Below, one piece after another: positions 12,384 through 25,360 of a DNA stretch of 64,000 nucleotides. The notes under the pieces were generated by a model. It was not told the DNA's origin and searched no databases. It saw only the letters and a program-made list of their open reading frames with translations. This stretch comes from Diadema setosum (Eukaryota; Echinodermata; Echinoidea; Diadematoida; Diadematidae): assembly GCA_033980235.1 (NCBI GenBank), contig CM067075.1, forward strand, positions 3,151,148-3,215,147, in the 5' to 3' direction. Position 1 is the stretch's first letter; the number at the start of each line of letters is the position of its first letter. The translations under genes were made by a program, and so were the position numbers.

Positions 12384-12820
12384 TGCATGAAAAAGTATAA
12401 AAATACTTCTATCTTTTTAGGAACATTTGAATAGGCATAGCAATGTAGTAATTTAAAATCCCATTACCCTTATCTGTAACTTTTTAACCCATGAAGATGC
12501 TTTATGATGATTTTTTTTCTCCTTCACTTTAGCGGGAACAGCTCCTCTGTGAATGTCACCATTGCCATATCAAGTCGTGAAAGATTTCTTGGAAAGGGTT
12601 AATTTCAGAAAAGGAAACTGAGCAAGATTTTTGTGAAAGATATGAGAATATGAAACTTGGTGATGGTAACATTATGAACTCATGTCATTCAATTTGCATA
12701 GGTACGTATGAATCTGAATACATGAATACATTTTTTGAAAAATGTAAAATTTCTGTGCCAAAATTTCCTTTTTTTAGTAGGAGTGTAAGAAGACTTTTTC
12801 TGTTTTGTTTGTCTGACTTT

Positions 12821-13291
12821 GGCTGCATTTATCTAAAATCTTTCTGAGGCAGAATCATGATCCTAAACGCATTTGAGGCATTATCAGGGGTTAGATAAAC
12901 GCAATCGTGTTTTCAAACGCGTTTAGAAATGCCGTTTAAGGGCATTTTGAAACGCGTTTGAGACCACGATCGCCTTTCTGTGAGTAGATAAACGCAATGC
13001 CATTTTGAAACGTGTTTATATCTCAAGGTCAAATCCCAGCTGTTTCCGGTTGTGCTCTCTGCCCATTATTTGTTTGTGACTGAGGAGGCATGTTTGGTGA
13101 TATGCAGTTGACCTTTACTTCCCGGGTCAAACGGCGCAAAGCAGCTGCGCAGTGAAACCATTCGAATCGTGATTGTATGATGGTTAGATAAATGCGGTTC
13201 CCCGAGAATCGCATTTCAAATCACGTTTGCAAACACCGTTCTTTTTGAAACGTGATTCTCTCTCTCTCTCTCAAGTTAGATAAACGCAGCC
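12821..13291 (+). mobile_element. Foldback MITE family C, copy 1
   Basis: Starts GGCTGCATTTATCTAAA and ends TTAGATAAACGCAGCC, so the termini are inverted repeats of about 16 bp. The interior has several further inverted pieces (ATAAACGC and AAACGCGTTT words on both sides). It has no coding capacity. A second copy in the same orientation lies about 330 bp downstream. Confidence 0.8.
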
Positions 13292-13368
13292 TTTATCTAT
13301 GAAAGTCACCTCAAAAGGTCACCTCGAAACTGGCCAGTGAAAGCTGTAATCATTTTGTAGCATTCCAT

Positions 13369-13381
13369 GGGTCAAAGGTCA
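13369..13381. promoter_or_regulatory. DR1-type nuclear-receptor word
   Basis: GGGTCAAAGGTCA is two half-sites in direct repeat with one spacer base, the arrangement favoured by HNF4, RXR and COUP-TF class receptors. It sits in the spacer between the two family C copies. Function is inferred only from the word. Confidence 0.25.
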
Positions 13382-13624
13382 GAAGAAATGCAGATAGGCG
13401 TCAATGGTGTACACACAGATCCCCACCCTTATCACACCTGTTGTGTGCACCCTGTCACCACAATTGCCTCTTTTGTCTTTATCAAGTGGCCAACTTGAAC
13501 AATTGCCAAGAATCTTTTGCACCTTAGATATGTTTTCGTGCAGCTTGGCACAGATCAGCATTAAGCGGCTGATATTGCGCATTTAGAAAACATACAAACA
13601 AATCTGAGGGAAGTTCTCCATCAG

Positions 13625-14118
13625 GGTGCATTTATCTAAAAATTTTCTGAGGCAGAATCGTGATCCTAAATGTGTTTGAAGCATTTTTGGGCAATAGAGA
13701 TATGCAACTGTGCTTTTAGACATGTTTAGAAATGCAGATTTAAAATTCGTTTGAGACCACGATCGCGTTTCTGCAAGTAGATAGGCCTAAATGCAATGCC
13801 ATTTTGAAATCTCCGAGCTGCCCAAGTCAACTTCCAGCTGTTTCCAGTTGCAGAGAAAAGTGCGCATCATTTGTTTTTTTGTACCCATTGTTTGTGCATG
13901 AATAATGAAGGATTGTTTAGTAGTAAGCAGCTGACCTATTATTCCTGGGTTGAACAGTACAAAGCAGCTGTGCAGTAACAACATGCAAATCGCCATTTCA
14001 ATATGTGATGGTTAAGTACGTGGCACCCCAAGAATCTCGTTTCAAACGACGTTCGTTAACTTCATTCTAAATGAATTTTGAAACGTCATTCACTCTTTTG
14101 AGTTCGATAAATGCAGCC
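13625..14118 (+). mobile_element. Foldback MITE family C, copy 2
   Basis: Aligns with copy 1 over its full length: GTGCATTTATCTAAA at the left, GAGACCACGATCGCGTTTCT in the interior, GATAAATGCAGCC at the right. It is more diverged and its terminal bases are eroded. The same-orientation arrangement suggests a local duplication or two insertions. Confidence 0.75.
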
Positions 14119-14189
14119 TCTGTATCGTATTCCTCTCACCTCCATCCAAGAGTTAGTCCATCTCCTTCATACGCTGTGGCCGCGTTCAA

Positions 14190-14640
14190 ATGCTCCAAAG
14201 CGAAACTAACTGAATGAAACCAAACCATACCGTACCACTCCATGCCACATTGGGAGCATTTAAGCATTCTGTGGAGATAGCATGCCTCTTTGGACTCTAG
14301 TCAGAATGGTCACACTTTTTGTAGCAACCGACACATTCACCTTGCTCGCATACACTACACACAGGTATCCCTGACAAAGAGAGTCATCTCTTTGTTATGA
14401 TGTAGTGCGTGTCACAGGCATTCATCTCATGTCAACAGCTGGTGCCGTACATTTCTGGACCACTGTGCATACAAGCGCTCTCTGGCATGGCATGGTACGG
14501 TATGCTTCTGGAGCACTTCGGGAAGTGGTCCACTTTTGGCTCCTCATACGGTGCAATGCGGTACACTTCGGGACCGTTCAAGTGCTCTGCTGGCACAGCT
14601 TTGGTACAGTACGGTATACTCTAGGACGGCGCTCAAATAC
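14190..14640. repeat. Foldback repeat with CCATACCGTACC inverted words
   Basis: CCATACCGTACCACTCCATG near 14225 is mirrored by GGCATGGTACGGTATGC near 14490, and related GTACGGTATAC and GAGCACTTCGG words recur. Boundaries are approximate. The 142-codon frame over the segment is a shadow of the repeat. Confidence 0.5.
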
Positions 14641-14741
14641 ACCGATTCTTTCTCTCACACCTTCTGTCTTCCTCATTTCCTGCTGTCTTTTGGTCTCTTT
14701 CATTCCCTTTAAAAGTTTTTGTATTGCAGTTTGCATTGCAG

Positions 14742-15057
14742 TTTGCATCGCAATGCACAAATCAATTCTATTTGCCACTGGTACACGCATGTTGTGCAGG
14801 ACAAGTTATTGCAAGTGTTTTTGTCTTTTTTAAGTCTACAGTGTTAACCTAGGCATCTGAGTGTGTGGACCTACTGTGACAGTTGCGTTAAAGGATTTGC
14901 ATCGCAATGCACAAATCAATTCTATTTGCCACTCGTACACGCATGTTATGCAGGACAAGTTATTGCGAGAGTGTTTTTTTTTTTTTTAAAGTCTACAGTG
15001 TTTACCTAGGCATCTGAGTGTGTGGACCTACTGTGACAGTTGAGTTAAAGGATTTAA
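14742..15057. repeat. Tandem duplication, unit about 154 bp
   Basis: The unit beginning TTTGCATCGCAATGCAC at 14742 recurs at 14896 with few differences (mainly the length of a T run). It runs through CCTAGGCATCTGAGTG and GACAGTTG to GGATTT. The high identity indicates a recent event. Confidence 0.9.
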
Positions 15058-15229
15058 AGAAATTTATGAAATCTCTGGGAGCTGCTTGGACACACCCCAC
15101 GGGACAAATTATCATGAATGCAGATTGCGACAGTTAATTTTTTTGTGTGTGCCCACACAAACGAATTAACGGTTTTCAGATACATTAATTTTCATTACAT
15201 CGATTTTCAAAAACTAAATTTTGGTATGA

Positions 15230-15435
15230 ATGCAGCTTCTCTCACATCCTACCTTCCTTATCTCTATCCCTGAGTCATTCTATCTTTTTCATTTTCTATA
15301 TATTTCTCTCATTATTTCTATCATTCTGTCATTATTTCTCTGTCAATCTGTCTTTCCTTCATCTGTTTTTCTATCATTCTTCCTGTATCTATGCATCTCT
15401 TATCCTTCTTCTCTTTGTCATTCATTATATCATAT
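15230..15435. repeat. Pyrimidine-rich low-complexity tract
   Basis: Nearly all C and T in TCTATC/TTCCTTC words. From 15436 to 16410 the sequence is AT-rich with further T and CT runs (C10 at 15866-15875) and nothing coding. The first bases after 15452 (TTTAAAGGTCTTGTGTACC) resemble a MITE end, but no partner end was found. Confidence 0.8.
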
Positions 15436-16410
15436 ATGGGCTTGCAATGTTTTAAAGGTCTTGTGTACCTTTGGGAGCAATGATTTAAAAAACATTCAAG
15501 ATATCACATTTGATGCATATATGTAGGTTTGTTGTATCACAAAACATCGTGCCATATACATTTTTTTTTTTGCAATAAAGCCTAAGATATAAGGAGATAT
15601 CAGTATTTTTCTCATTAAACCATAACTGTAGATGGTTTAGTCTAGAAGCATTTTTATTTGTACTATTGCACACATTTTGTGTATTTAACAAGACTTAACA
15701 TCGATTATGCGGATTCAAATTTTTACAGTGGTTGTTTCTATCCCCAACTCACATTTTAGAACTATTTTAAAGTGCTAATGCTGGGTTTTTGTTTCTTCTG
15801 CAAATGGTAAATTATGCCTTTAATCTCTCTCCCTCTCTCCCTCTCCTTCTTCTCCTTCCACCCCACCCCCCCCCCTTCCCCTTTCCATGGAAACCTTCAG
15901 GACCCCGACTAACGATGCTTTGCTGCAATATCTTTTCACACACCAAAGAGCAACCTATAGGAGAGACGATAAATGTCAAGTTGCAATGCTAAGATAAAGT
16001 TTTTATTGCAAAGCTGCTTTCACTGAAATGGAAATATTGGCCCTAGGGGATGCCATTTTTTTTTTCCAGTTTCTTCTATCTTCATTCTTTCTCTCTTTTT
16101 TTTCATCTCTCTCTTTTCTATTTTTTTCTCACACTGGATGCTAAGAATAAACTGCCCTACTTCCTCACAATTTGACTCTTGGGTTTAATAAAACAAACAT
16201 CTTGGGACCAAGCAATAAATGCACCCAACTGCCTAGGCAGGAACGGAAATGAGAAATAGATAGATTATGGAGAAAAGTTTGGACAAGAATAGAAGAGTAA
16301 CAAAACAAACATACAGGATGGTAGGGAAATTGAAAACAAGACACAGTGTGAGAAGCGAAAACAAAGCCACTTGTCACCCATGCTCAGGGACACATAAAAC
16401 CTTTTTCTCT

Positions 16411-16431
16411 GTGTGTGTGTATGTGTGTGTG

Positions 16432-16500
<69 letters not shown>
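16411..16500. repeat. (TG)n microsatellite, long
   Basis: About 90 bp of TG with only three single-base interruptions, the longest dinucleotide array in the window. Confidence 0.97.
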
Positions 16501-16505
<5 letters not shown>

Positions 16506-16827
16506 TGTTCATTTGTTGTTTTCGCTTTCTCTGCCTAGGTACTTCATAGACGTGGACGTTTTGACAAGTGATAAATAGGCTAAACACATGAAAGGGTCAA
16601 AAACTACCCCGAGCTATATATATACCAACTGATGGTTTTTTGTGTGTGCTGTTTCAATTGTATCTCATTCATCTGTTTGACATATATACTTCCCTTTTTT
16701 TTTTAACTCCCTCTCTCCTTTTCTCTCTTTTTTATATTTTCTTTAAATATCATTTTCCATATGTGACATCATGAGCTGCTCGCTAGAATGCGAGCTAGAA
16801 ATATATCATATTTCCCTACTCTTTTTT

Positions 16828-16922
16828 TTAACCCATTGAGGTTGAGCTGATATTGCTATATAACACACGTTTCCCATAGACACCTGCCTGAGTATACTCA
16901 GGACTAGATTTCAACAGGTTAA
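16828..16922 (-). mobile_element. Mini-element family B copy, TTAA-bounded
   Basis: Bounded by TTAA (16828 and 16919). It keeps GTTTCCCATAGACACCTGCC and GAGTATACTC in minus orientation. The inverted ends are weakened (CCCATTGAGG against CAACAGG). Confidence 0.8.
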
Positions 16923-18000
16923 TCATTCCTTTCTTTTCTGCAGCAATTTATGCAATTCTACCTGAAATATGAGAGATTATGTCCGCCAGGGGCCAATTTT
17001 AAAGGATTTCTACCAGTTATCTTCTTCTACCTCTCCTTCTCTCTCCCGCTTCTCTCTTTTTCTCTCCCTTCACCCATACTCATAAATTCATTTGGGAGCT
17101 ATGATATGATGTCTATTTCTGTCTCAAGAAAAATGGGAGAAGGAGAGAATAGAAGACAGATTGGTATTAGGAGGGATTTTTTTCCCCGTTGCCATCCTTC
17201 GGGGGAAAAAAACAACAACAACAACAAAACAGAGAATGAAAGAGGCTGTGACCTGGCGAGCAGTGAACCTTTCGTTTTCTATCTCACTTACATCTGTGAA
17301 TGATGAAAGAAGTTGAAATGAAGGGAATTAAAGCATATGTGTGGTGCTAAAAAGATTCATCGTGGAGGTTTTTTTCACCCGTTATTAAAGTGTTCCTAAT
17401 CCTCATGCCTCCCATCCCCAGATACAGCATGGGCTTGTATCACGGTGGGTTCTGATTTTTGTAACCCACAACGTCAAACGAGTATTCAGTAATTGCATAT
17501 GGGAGCTTGGTGCATTCTGTATCAAGGTCTATGGTTGTATGAGAATGTTTTGGAGAATTGGTTGATGTCATAACAAAGTGTATTGGGAGTTAATGCCCTT
17601 TGCAGTTTTACTGGCTATAGGTTTGGATGCGTGTATGCTTTGCTCTGCATTAAGTGCATAGAGCAAGAAGGTATCAAGTGCAGAAATTGTGTAGAATGTT
17701 CAATAGCGTCTTTGTGTTTCCAAACAAGACAGTATGTTGATCATGAATACTACTTTCCACTTATCTTCATGGGAATAAAATCTAGGTTAATCTGACATTA
17801 GAAGAAGAGTGTAAAATGATGTGAGTAAATTGCAAAGGAAAACAAATGTTTGAATAAGCAAATATCAGTGGTGAAAGAGTCGACAGAAAAAAGAAATGAA
17901 CAAAATGGCTTTTGGATTGGTGTGAGAAAGGGAGAAAGAAAATAAAGGGATGGAGAGGAAAAAAAAAAGGTTGTAGAACTCTGCTGAATTACAGTGGTAG
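16923..18000. other. Non-coding, nothing recognised
   Basis: AT-rich with CT and AAC simple tracts. The 117-codon + frame at 16950-17303 is low complexity (poly-Ser/Phe/Leu then poly-Asn) and is not taken as coding. Confidence 0.5.
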
Positions 18001-18002
18001 GA

Positions 18003-18724
18003 CAGAGAGAGAGAGAGAGAACGAGAGAGCTTGGGTATAAATGACTTCGGGGAAGAAAGAGATTTGTCAGAAATGACAGCTGACAATGGCGTAATTGATT
18101 GTGTTACGACAAGGCTTGTATGATATCTGGGTTATGTTTGTGAAGGTTTTGTGTCGCGTCTTCAATAGGTCCACTTCATCTTCCTCAGTGCCATCCCCTG
18201 CACTCCTTCCTCTACCCCTGCAGCCCACCCCTGCAGCTTCCCCCCCCCCCCCCCATCTACCCCTGCAGCCCCCCTCCCTCTCATCGCTGTGTGTATTTGC
18301 ACTCTCCGCACATTCATCATTCACATTATTTTAGTGGGGTGAAGAATCTTTAACAGGCAGATGATGACTCCGCTGTACTCAAATGTATTGTGTCACAGAC
18401 AGACAGACAGACAGACAGACAGATGTGATAGGACACACGTAGCACACACACACACGCATACACACAACACACACACATGTGTAGACTTGTGACTTAACGA
18501 GTGGCGATAAAGAGAGAGAGAGAGAAAGAGGAAGAGATGCGTGATAGATTCCGTGGATATTGTAACAAATCATTGATCTAGTTTACACAGTGATCAAAGA
18601 GTCTATTCTATTTCTTTTCTCTGCCAGTGAAGTGCACGAGAAGTTCACTCAGAGTTTAACCTGCCTGGAACCAAAAAGAAAAAAAGAAGAAATAAGAAAC
18701 ACAAACACACACACACACACACAT
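18003..18724. repeat. Cluster of microsatellites (GA, C15, CAGA, CA)
   Basis: GA run at 18003-18021, C15 at 18240-18254, CAGA tetranucleotide at 18395-18424, CA-rich at 18440-18480, GA at 18510-18530 and CA at 18699-18724. Sequence between them is unremarkable. A C10 run follows at 18869-18878. Confidence 0.9.
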
Positions 18725-19009
18725 AACAGGTGAAGAGGACAGTGTTATCTGGGACCGATTTCTGGCACTCTTTATAGAATGTAAGGCAGTTTTATATATG
18801 ATGGCACATTCTGTTTTTCTGTCGGCCTGACTACACGTAATCCATTTGTAGGTCATCCATGAACCCTTCCCCCCCCCCTTCTCTTTTTACTGCTCAAGCA
18901 CTAATACACTGTTACGCAAAGAGCATACAAACAATCATAGATTTCATGAGTGTTGTTCTTTGATATTAATGGCAACATGACCTTCACAGTGATCATTAAC
19001 TTGTTTTTG

Positions 19010-19287
19010 TTTTCTCTTTCTCTTCCTCATCTTCCACTATCTGTCTATCATCTCCTTCCTTATCTTTCTGCTTTCTTTCTTTCCTTCTATCATTCCCTGT
19101 CAACTAATCTATCCATCTTTGTCTCTGTATCCCTCTCCCTTCTGTAACAACCTTTCTATATTTCTTCCGATCATTTCTATCTGCTCACTTATCTGTCTTA
19201 CTTTTTCTATTTTCTTTTTTTATGCACCCGTTTCTATTGCTATCTTCTCTCTGATCTTTTTCTTCCCGCTAATGTCCATCTCTGCAG
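19010..19287. repeat. Long pyrimidine tract ending in a splice acceptor
   Basis: About 275 bp of mostly C and T lead directly to ATCTCTGCAG at 19278-19287, the acceptor of the first SMARCD exon. It serves as an extended polypyrimidine tract on the + strand. Frames through it are composition artefacts. Confidence 0.8.
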
Positions 19288-19410
19288 CAAAAGCGCAAGT
19301 TGCGTGTCTTCATCTCCAACACCTACTACCCCGGGAAGCCAGATGCTGATGAGGAAGACGCCTGTGTCCCATCCTGGGAGCTCCGGGTGGAGGGCCGTCT
19401 GCTGGAGGAT
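19288..19410 (+). CDS. SMARCD1: SMARCD/BAF60 (Bap60) internal exon 1 of 2 seen: SWI/SNF complex subunit
   Basis: SMARCD proteins are core accessory subunits of SWI/SNF (BAF/PBAF) chromatin-remodelling complexes in the nucleus and link the ATPase complex to transcription factors. This 123-bp exon (41 codons, phase 0 at both ends) begins [17 protein letters not shown] and ends [12 protein letters not shown]. This is the strongly conserved block N-terminal to the SWIB domain, roughly residues 178-218 of the vertebrate protein of about 515. The acceptor is CTGCAG and the donor is GAT|GTAAGA. The middle ([11 protein letters not shown]) is the variable acidic loop of the family. The frame continues cleanly into the exon at 20879. 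Which of SMARCD1, 2 or 3 it equals cannot be said; invertebrates usually have one. The start codon and the preceding exons were not found. Confidence 0.95.
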
Positions 19411-19568
19411 GTAAGACTTGAACTGAGACTAACTCAGGCCATTCATTTTTGTTGTAATAAGCTAAGAGACAAAAGGGATGTTATGAGATTAATGGGGAGA
19501 TCACCCTGTAAAAAAAAAATAAATAAATAAAAAAAAATTCTTTTTCTTTAACGGATTAATGGCTAGAT

Positions 19569-19595
19569 AGATAGGTAGATAGGTAAGTAGGAAGG

Positions 19596-19626
<31 letters not shown>

Positions 19627-19792
19627 GTAAGTAGGAAGGTAGATAGATAGAAAGAAAGAGAGAGATGGATTGGTAGATAGATACATTGATATATTAAGAG
19701 ACAGATAGATGAATAGATAAAAAGAGAGAGATGTATGTATGGATGGATGGATGGATGAATGGATGGATGGATGGATGGATGGATGGATGGAT
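19569..19792. repeat. (GATA)n and (GGAT)n microsatellites
   Basis: GATA units with GGTA/AGTA variants from 19569, then GATG/GGAT units from 19737 to 19792, separated by a diverged GATA-like stretch. Confidence 0.95.
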
Positions 19793-20550
19793 TCAGTGAA
19801 TGTAGAAGGTGAAGCAGAATACTTGGTGAATACTTCAGAGAAATCAAGCAATTTGTTCTAAAGTTATGATTTATTAAAGCTTTGGTTAATTCCATGTTTT
19901 GCCCTCTTGGATGGGATCTGTCCCAAGGGAGGCCCCTAGGGTTGGGGCCCAGTACCCATAATTAGGAGGGTGTTGCCCAAGAGTCCTGTAGCAAACTAAC
20001 AACCTCAAGACTTTTGAAATAGTTTGCCTCAGTTGGAGTGTCATGATGGCAAATTGTGCTGTTCGTGTGAACGTGATCGAGGCCCATGGGTCTCTTGGTT
20101 TTTGTACAGTTGATAACATAAATTGCTGAAGAGTTTAGAAAGGGAAGCCACATTAAAGATTCATAACTTTTGATGGAACTATCCAATATCCCTCATACTT
20201 CCAATGACTATTTCACAGATTGGGCAGATGAAATCCTCCCTTCAAAGATTTTAAAGAGTGAAAGTATAGCTACATGTTGACAGTTGTAGAAGCTTCTGTG
20301 TTTTCAAACTCTGTTACATCGTCAAAACATTTTGTCTGCAGACACCTTGTGTTGTCAGGGCCTCAGTTGTCAAGAGACTTTTGATCCATGGAGCAGTACA
20401 AACAATCGAAATACTGAGATGATGTGACATGCTTTGCCTCTTGTAACTTGCTTCATGACAGATGTGCAGTGTTGTGACTCCATCTCATGTCTATAGTTTG
20501 GAAAAAATACACAGACAGTTTGTTTGTGCGTGATATGTTGTTTTATGATA

Positions 20551-20755
20551 TTAATGATAGTGATAACAACAACAAACAGAAAAAAAAGAAAACAAAAATG
20601 AAAAATCATAATAGCCTGGTTTTATTCACTTATAGTAGACTCTTGAATATCTAATGATAGTGATAAGAACAACTAATGGAGAAAAAGAAGAAAACAAAGA
20701 TGAAAATCAAAATAGCATGGTTTTCTTCACTCATAGCAGACTCTTGAGTAGAAGC
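20551..20755. repeat. Imperfect tandem duplication, unit about 105 bp
   Basis: TAATGATAGTGATAA, the A-rich block, ATAGC-TGGTTTT and CAGACTCTTGA occur in the same order twice, starting near 20551 and 20655. Confidence 0.75.
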
Positions 20756-20878
20756 ACCATTTTCCTGTGAGGGTACTGCCATCACTATTATGCAGGTTAT
20801 TCTTTAAAATGGTATTCAGATAAGCAAACATAAATATGAATATATATTCAACAAACATATTGTTTATTACCCACATAG

Positions 20879-22160
<1,282 letters not shown>

Positions 22161-22167
22161 TACGTTG

Positions 22168-22385
22168 TTGAAGGGAAATTAAACCCAAATACATGTGGAT
22201 TGAGTGAATTCTGTAATGTTAGTAGAATGCATTAGTGAAAGTTTAAGGCAAATCGAATCATCTGTTCAAAAGTTGGGAATTTTTAAAGTTTGGATGCAGC
22301 TAATGCTGTATGAGATGACTACTTTAGTTTGTGATGTCACATATGAAGAATGATATGAAGAAAATATGAATAAGATTAACATATT
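22168..22385 (+). mobile_element. Half copy of foldback family D
   Basis: Shares CCCAAATACATGTGGATTGAGTGAAT-type sequence with the left arm of the element at 44497-45026. The similarity continues through GAAAGTTTAAGGCAAATC, TTTTTAAAGTTT and GATGTCACAT to GAAAATATGAA. The right arm is missing. Confidence 0.65.
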
Positions 22386-22888
22386 TTCATTTTCCCAGCA
22401 CGATGAAAGAGAACTTGACTACTCCCGCTTTGAAGCAAACTGCGAACTTCGATTATTACATTCATGATATTATTAGGAAACACCCTGTAGTCCGTTTTTG
22501 GAGCCGTGCATTCATATGAGTTTTCATTTTGCATCTTTGTTAGTATATGACCTATCAAATCTCAAATCCTGCATGCAAGTTTGCATGTTCGATTCCCTTT
22601 CTTTGATGAGAATCTCAAAAATAACATGGCCATTCGCCTCGAATCACAGATATGTAATGGATAGCGTCACCTGAATCTAATTTTGGGTTCAAAACATTTA
22701 TTTATGGATATATCGGCTCACCTAATTCGTCAATATTGACAAATTTACAAGTCTAGGTTCTTTGCAAAGTCTCTGGCAGCATGTATTCAGTGAAGAGCTC
22801 AATGTTATGGATGTTTGCAATTTTTTTTTCTCTCTCGTGCCTTTTCTAAAAGATTCTGTGAGGGACTACATGTAGAACTAGGTTCACA

Positions 22889-23141
22889 CTACTGTGTACG
22901 GCAAATATTTCGCGAGGTTTTTATTTTCACGAATTTCACAAGTCAGCTGCTATTCGCGAAATTAAAGACATGCGAAAATATTGACTGTGATCCCGATATG
23001 AATGTGACGTACATGTATGCGTATACATTTCTCCTTTCAGTACAGGACTCCATGATCGCGAATTTACCACCCACGAAATTGTCGGGAAGTCTCGATTCAC
23101 AAAAATTTAGACTCGCTAATTATATGGCGAATACAGTATAT
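22889..23141. mobile_element. Foldback element with TACTGT...TTCGC termini
   Basis: The left end CTACTGTGTACGGCAAATAT and the right end (minus strand TATACTGTATTCGCCATAT) are inverted repeats. Inside, TTTCGCGAGG, CACGAATTTCAC and GCGAAATTAAAG words repeat in both orientations. It is non-coding, and the 112-codon frame over it is a shadow. Confidence 0.6.
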
Positions 23142-24540
23142 TCCTTATCCTAAAGACTGGCTCAAAGTTCTAAACTTTGATGATAAGCTTGTAGTTTAGC
23201 CCGATGTAGATGCCTACATTTCTTCTGGTTTTGTGGTTTCATTATCGAGTGGGACACTCACTTGATAGTTTAATCTTAAAGGATTAGGTGTCCCATGGAC
23301 ACTCGTCATAGTTTAAGGGGGAAACTCTTATCATTGATGATTAGCTACCATCAATGATTGGCCTCCGTGTGAACGTAACTAACGTTTGGAAGTTTGTGAA
23401 GTAGGACTCATTTGCAGAGGTGTCACCTTGCCCAGGGTTGCTTGAATTCCTGGAACTTGATCAAATGCGTCCCATGATGATTGGTCGCTTGTGGTCTAGC
23501 TGGCAGCCAAATTAGACCACCCCCCTCCCTCTCTCTGACGCAAGGAACTCGGATGGCTGAGATCACATTACATACTTGCAACATGACAGACATACATTTG
23601 TAAAGCAATTTACGGTGGCTGAAACTACCCTGGCAACAGTCCTAGCAACAGCCCTAGCAATAGCCAGTCAGCTTTCAGAATATTGTGGTAGGTGCCAAGG
23701 ATATCAAGTACTATCATACAGTATTAGGTCTTTCTGGGGCAAACTCCTTAATGCTGGGATTACCCCTACCCCTACCCCGATCAACCCCCCCCCCCCCCCC
23801 CCCATTCCCTGCCACAGAAGCATTGTCTGTAGGATGACAAGGCAATTCTTTCTACATTATCATTGAAATGAATGCATGTAACACATTTGATAGAAAGGTT
23901 TAGGTGCAAACATTGCAGTGGCACCAAAATCTGGGACAACTCAATTCTGATTCACCTGTTTTTCCACCAAGCCATGTTCATGGTGGTTATAGCACTGTAA
24001 ACAATGACAGATTGAATAAACAAGAAGGTGTTGTTTTGAGAAAAAACAGACAAACCAAAACAAAAGATAGCTGTAAGTAAGGTCAGTACTGCTGTGCCTG
24101 GCAATGATGTTAGCATTTTCAGCCATACAGTAGGTGTTACCACAGAATAAGTTAACTCTTTTCATATCCAATGTAGAAAGCAGTGAGCAAAAGAGCATTT
24201 TATGAGTGTCTGCCTTTTGGGAATCTGTGTACATTTTACATGCACTCCCCAAGATTTTATCTTGAAATCCTTAACATGTCAGAGAATGGTAAATGCAAGT
24301 TTAGCAAAATGTTGTGGCACTTTTGGATTGTTTAAATACATCCATGAATTATTGGATTTTCTACCATACTCTGTGATGATGCAGTTCCCCATGATGATGC
24401 AGTTGCCGTGGTGATCTGTACAGCTAAAATGCTTGGACCAACTACTCCTCCTCTCCTTCGTCTACACCAGATTACCCCTTTATGTGTCCAGGCACCGAGG
24501 TTAAACTGCCAGGCTTTTTCATCAGCATCCAAAAGTCAAT
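23142..24540. other. Non-coding, with a C19 run and small repeats
   Basis: Contains a CCTAGCAACAG triplication near 23630-23665, CCCCTA units leading into C19 at 23785-23803, and otherwise AT-rich sequence. Confidence 0.55.
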
Positions 24541-24800
24541 CAAAATTACCACTGACCCAAAATGAACTTTAAAATCACTGATCAATTCAGTGCTTATTTA
24601 CGTCAGTGTGGGGCAATTTGATGATTTGGCGCAATATCTTTGACCCAGTAGTAAAGTTAGCAAGCCCACTCAGGTGTAGAAATGGGCCTCAGTTCAACAG
24701 GAAGGCCATGGTGACACGATAGGGATTATGGGATTAGATAATCTCTATTCATTGATTCATTTTAGTTTCTAGGCATCTGTGCCGATAAACAATGAGTAAG
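24541..24800. repeat. Dispersed repeat family E, uninterrupted copy
   Basis: Shares GAAGTTAGCAAG-type, TTCAGGTGTAG, AGGCCAT and GGGATTAG words, then TAATCT-TATTC and ATCTGTGCC, in the same order as 42061-42770. That second copy is interrupted by a 531-bp insertion exactly after GGGATTAG. Confidence 0.6.
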
Positions 24801-24879
24801 GGTTAAAAGAAAAAAAAAAGTTTTGGCTTGACTTGTTGCTTCTTCAGGATCACTGTTGAGACTCACACTCAACATTCTT

Positions 24880-25360
24880 TCTCCACCATAAATGATGTCT
24901 CTGCATTTGGGTCTTGCATTGTGCTCTTTCGCCCGGGTCCAACATGATTGGAACCGAAGGGCGAGATTGGGGGTAGATGCCCCCATCTGCAGTTATTCAA
25001 AACATGTGCTCCTCCATCCAATCTCCCCACCTCATTCCTGCCGATTTTTCTCCCAGCTGTTTTGATGCGCTCTGCTGGGTCCGTCCTTTCTTTTTTCATC
25101 TTCCTCCCAGGCCAGGCCTTCCACTGTGATGCAATTTTCTGAGATGCTATCCTGGGAGCGGGAGTGAATTTTTTGTACTTTTGGCCACTTGCACAAAATG
25201 AGAGCTGAAGGGTTCTATCATTAGCTGTCCTGCCGCACGGCATTTTTCCGATATTGTGGGAATACATTTGCCTGGAAGGAGGCCGGTGCCGTGATGAAGT
25301 TTGACAGCCGGTTTGCGTGTGCGCACAAGGTTCGGCACAGTGCACTTTCGGCCCTACTTT
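24880..25360. other. GC-richer non-repetitive island
   Basis: Largest such island in the left half. A minus frame is open for 158 codons, but the translation is Arg/Lys/Pro/Ser-rich and unlike any protein I recognise, and + frames are also open. Candidate regulatory element. Confidence 0.25.

Larger units (their letters stand above)
19411..20878 (+). other. SMARCD intron (1,468 bp) with microsatellites and a small tandem duplication
   Basis: Bounded by GTAAGA and an acceptor ending CCACATAG, in phase 0. It contains a GATA array (19569-19628), a GGAT array (19737-19792) and a tandem duplication of about 105 bp (20551-20755). Short frames inside are shadows of the repeats. Confidence 0.9.

Noticed and set aside
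16267..16587. Val-Cys and His-Thr repeat frames of 67-103 codons
   Set aside because: Direct translations of the TG/CA microsatellite.
24869..25345. 158-codon minus-strand frame
   Set aside because: Basic, Ser/Pro-rich and unlike any family I know; other frames are also open, so openness is due to composition.
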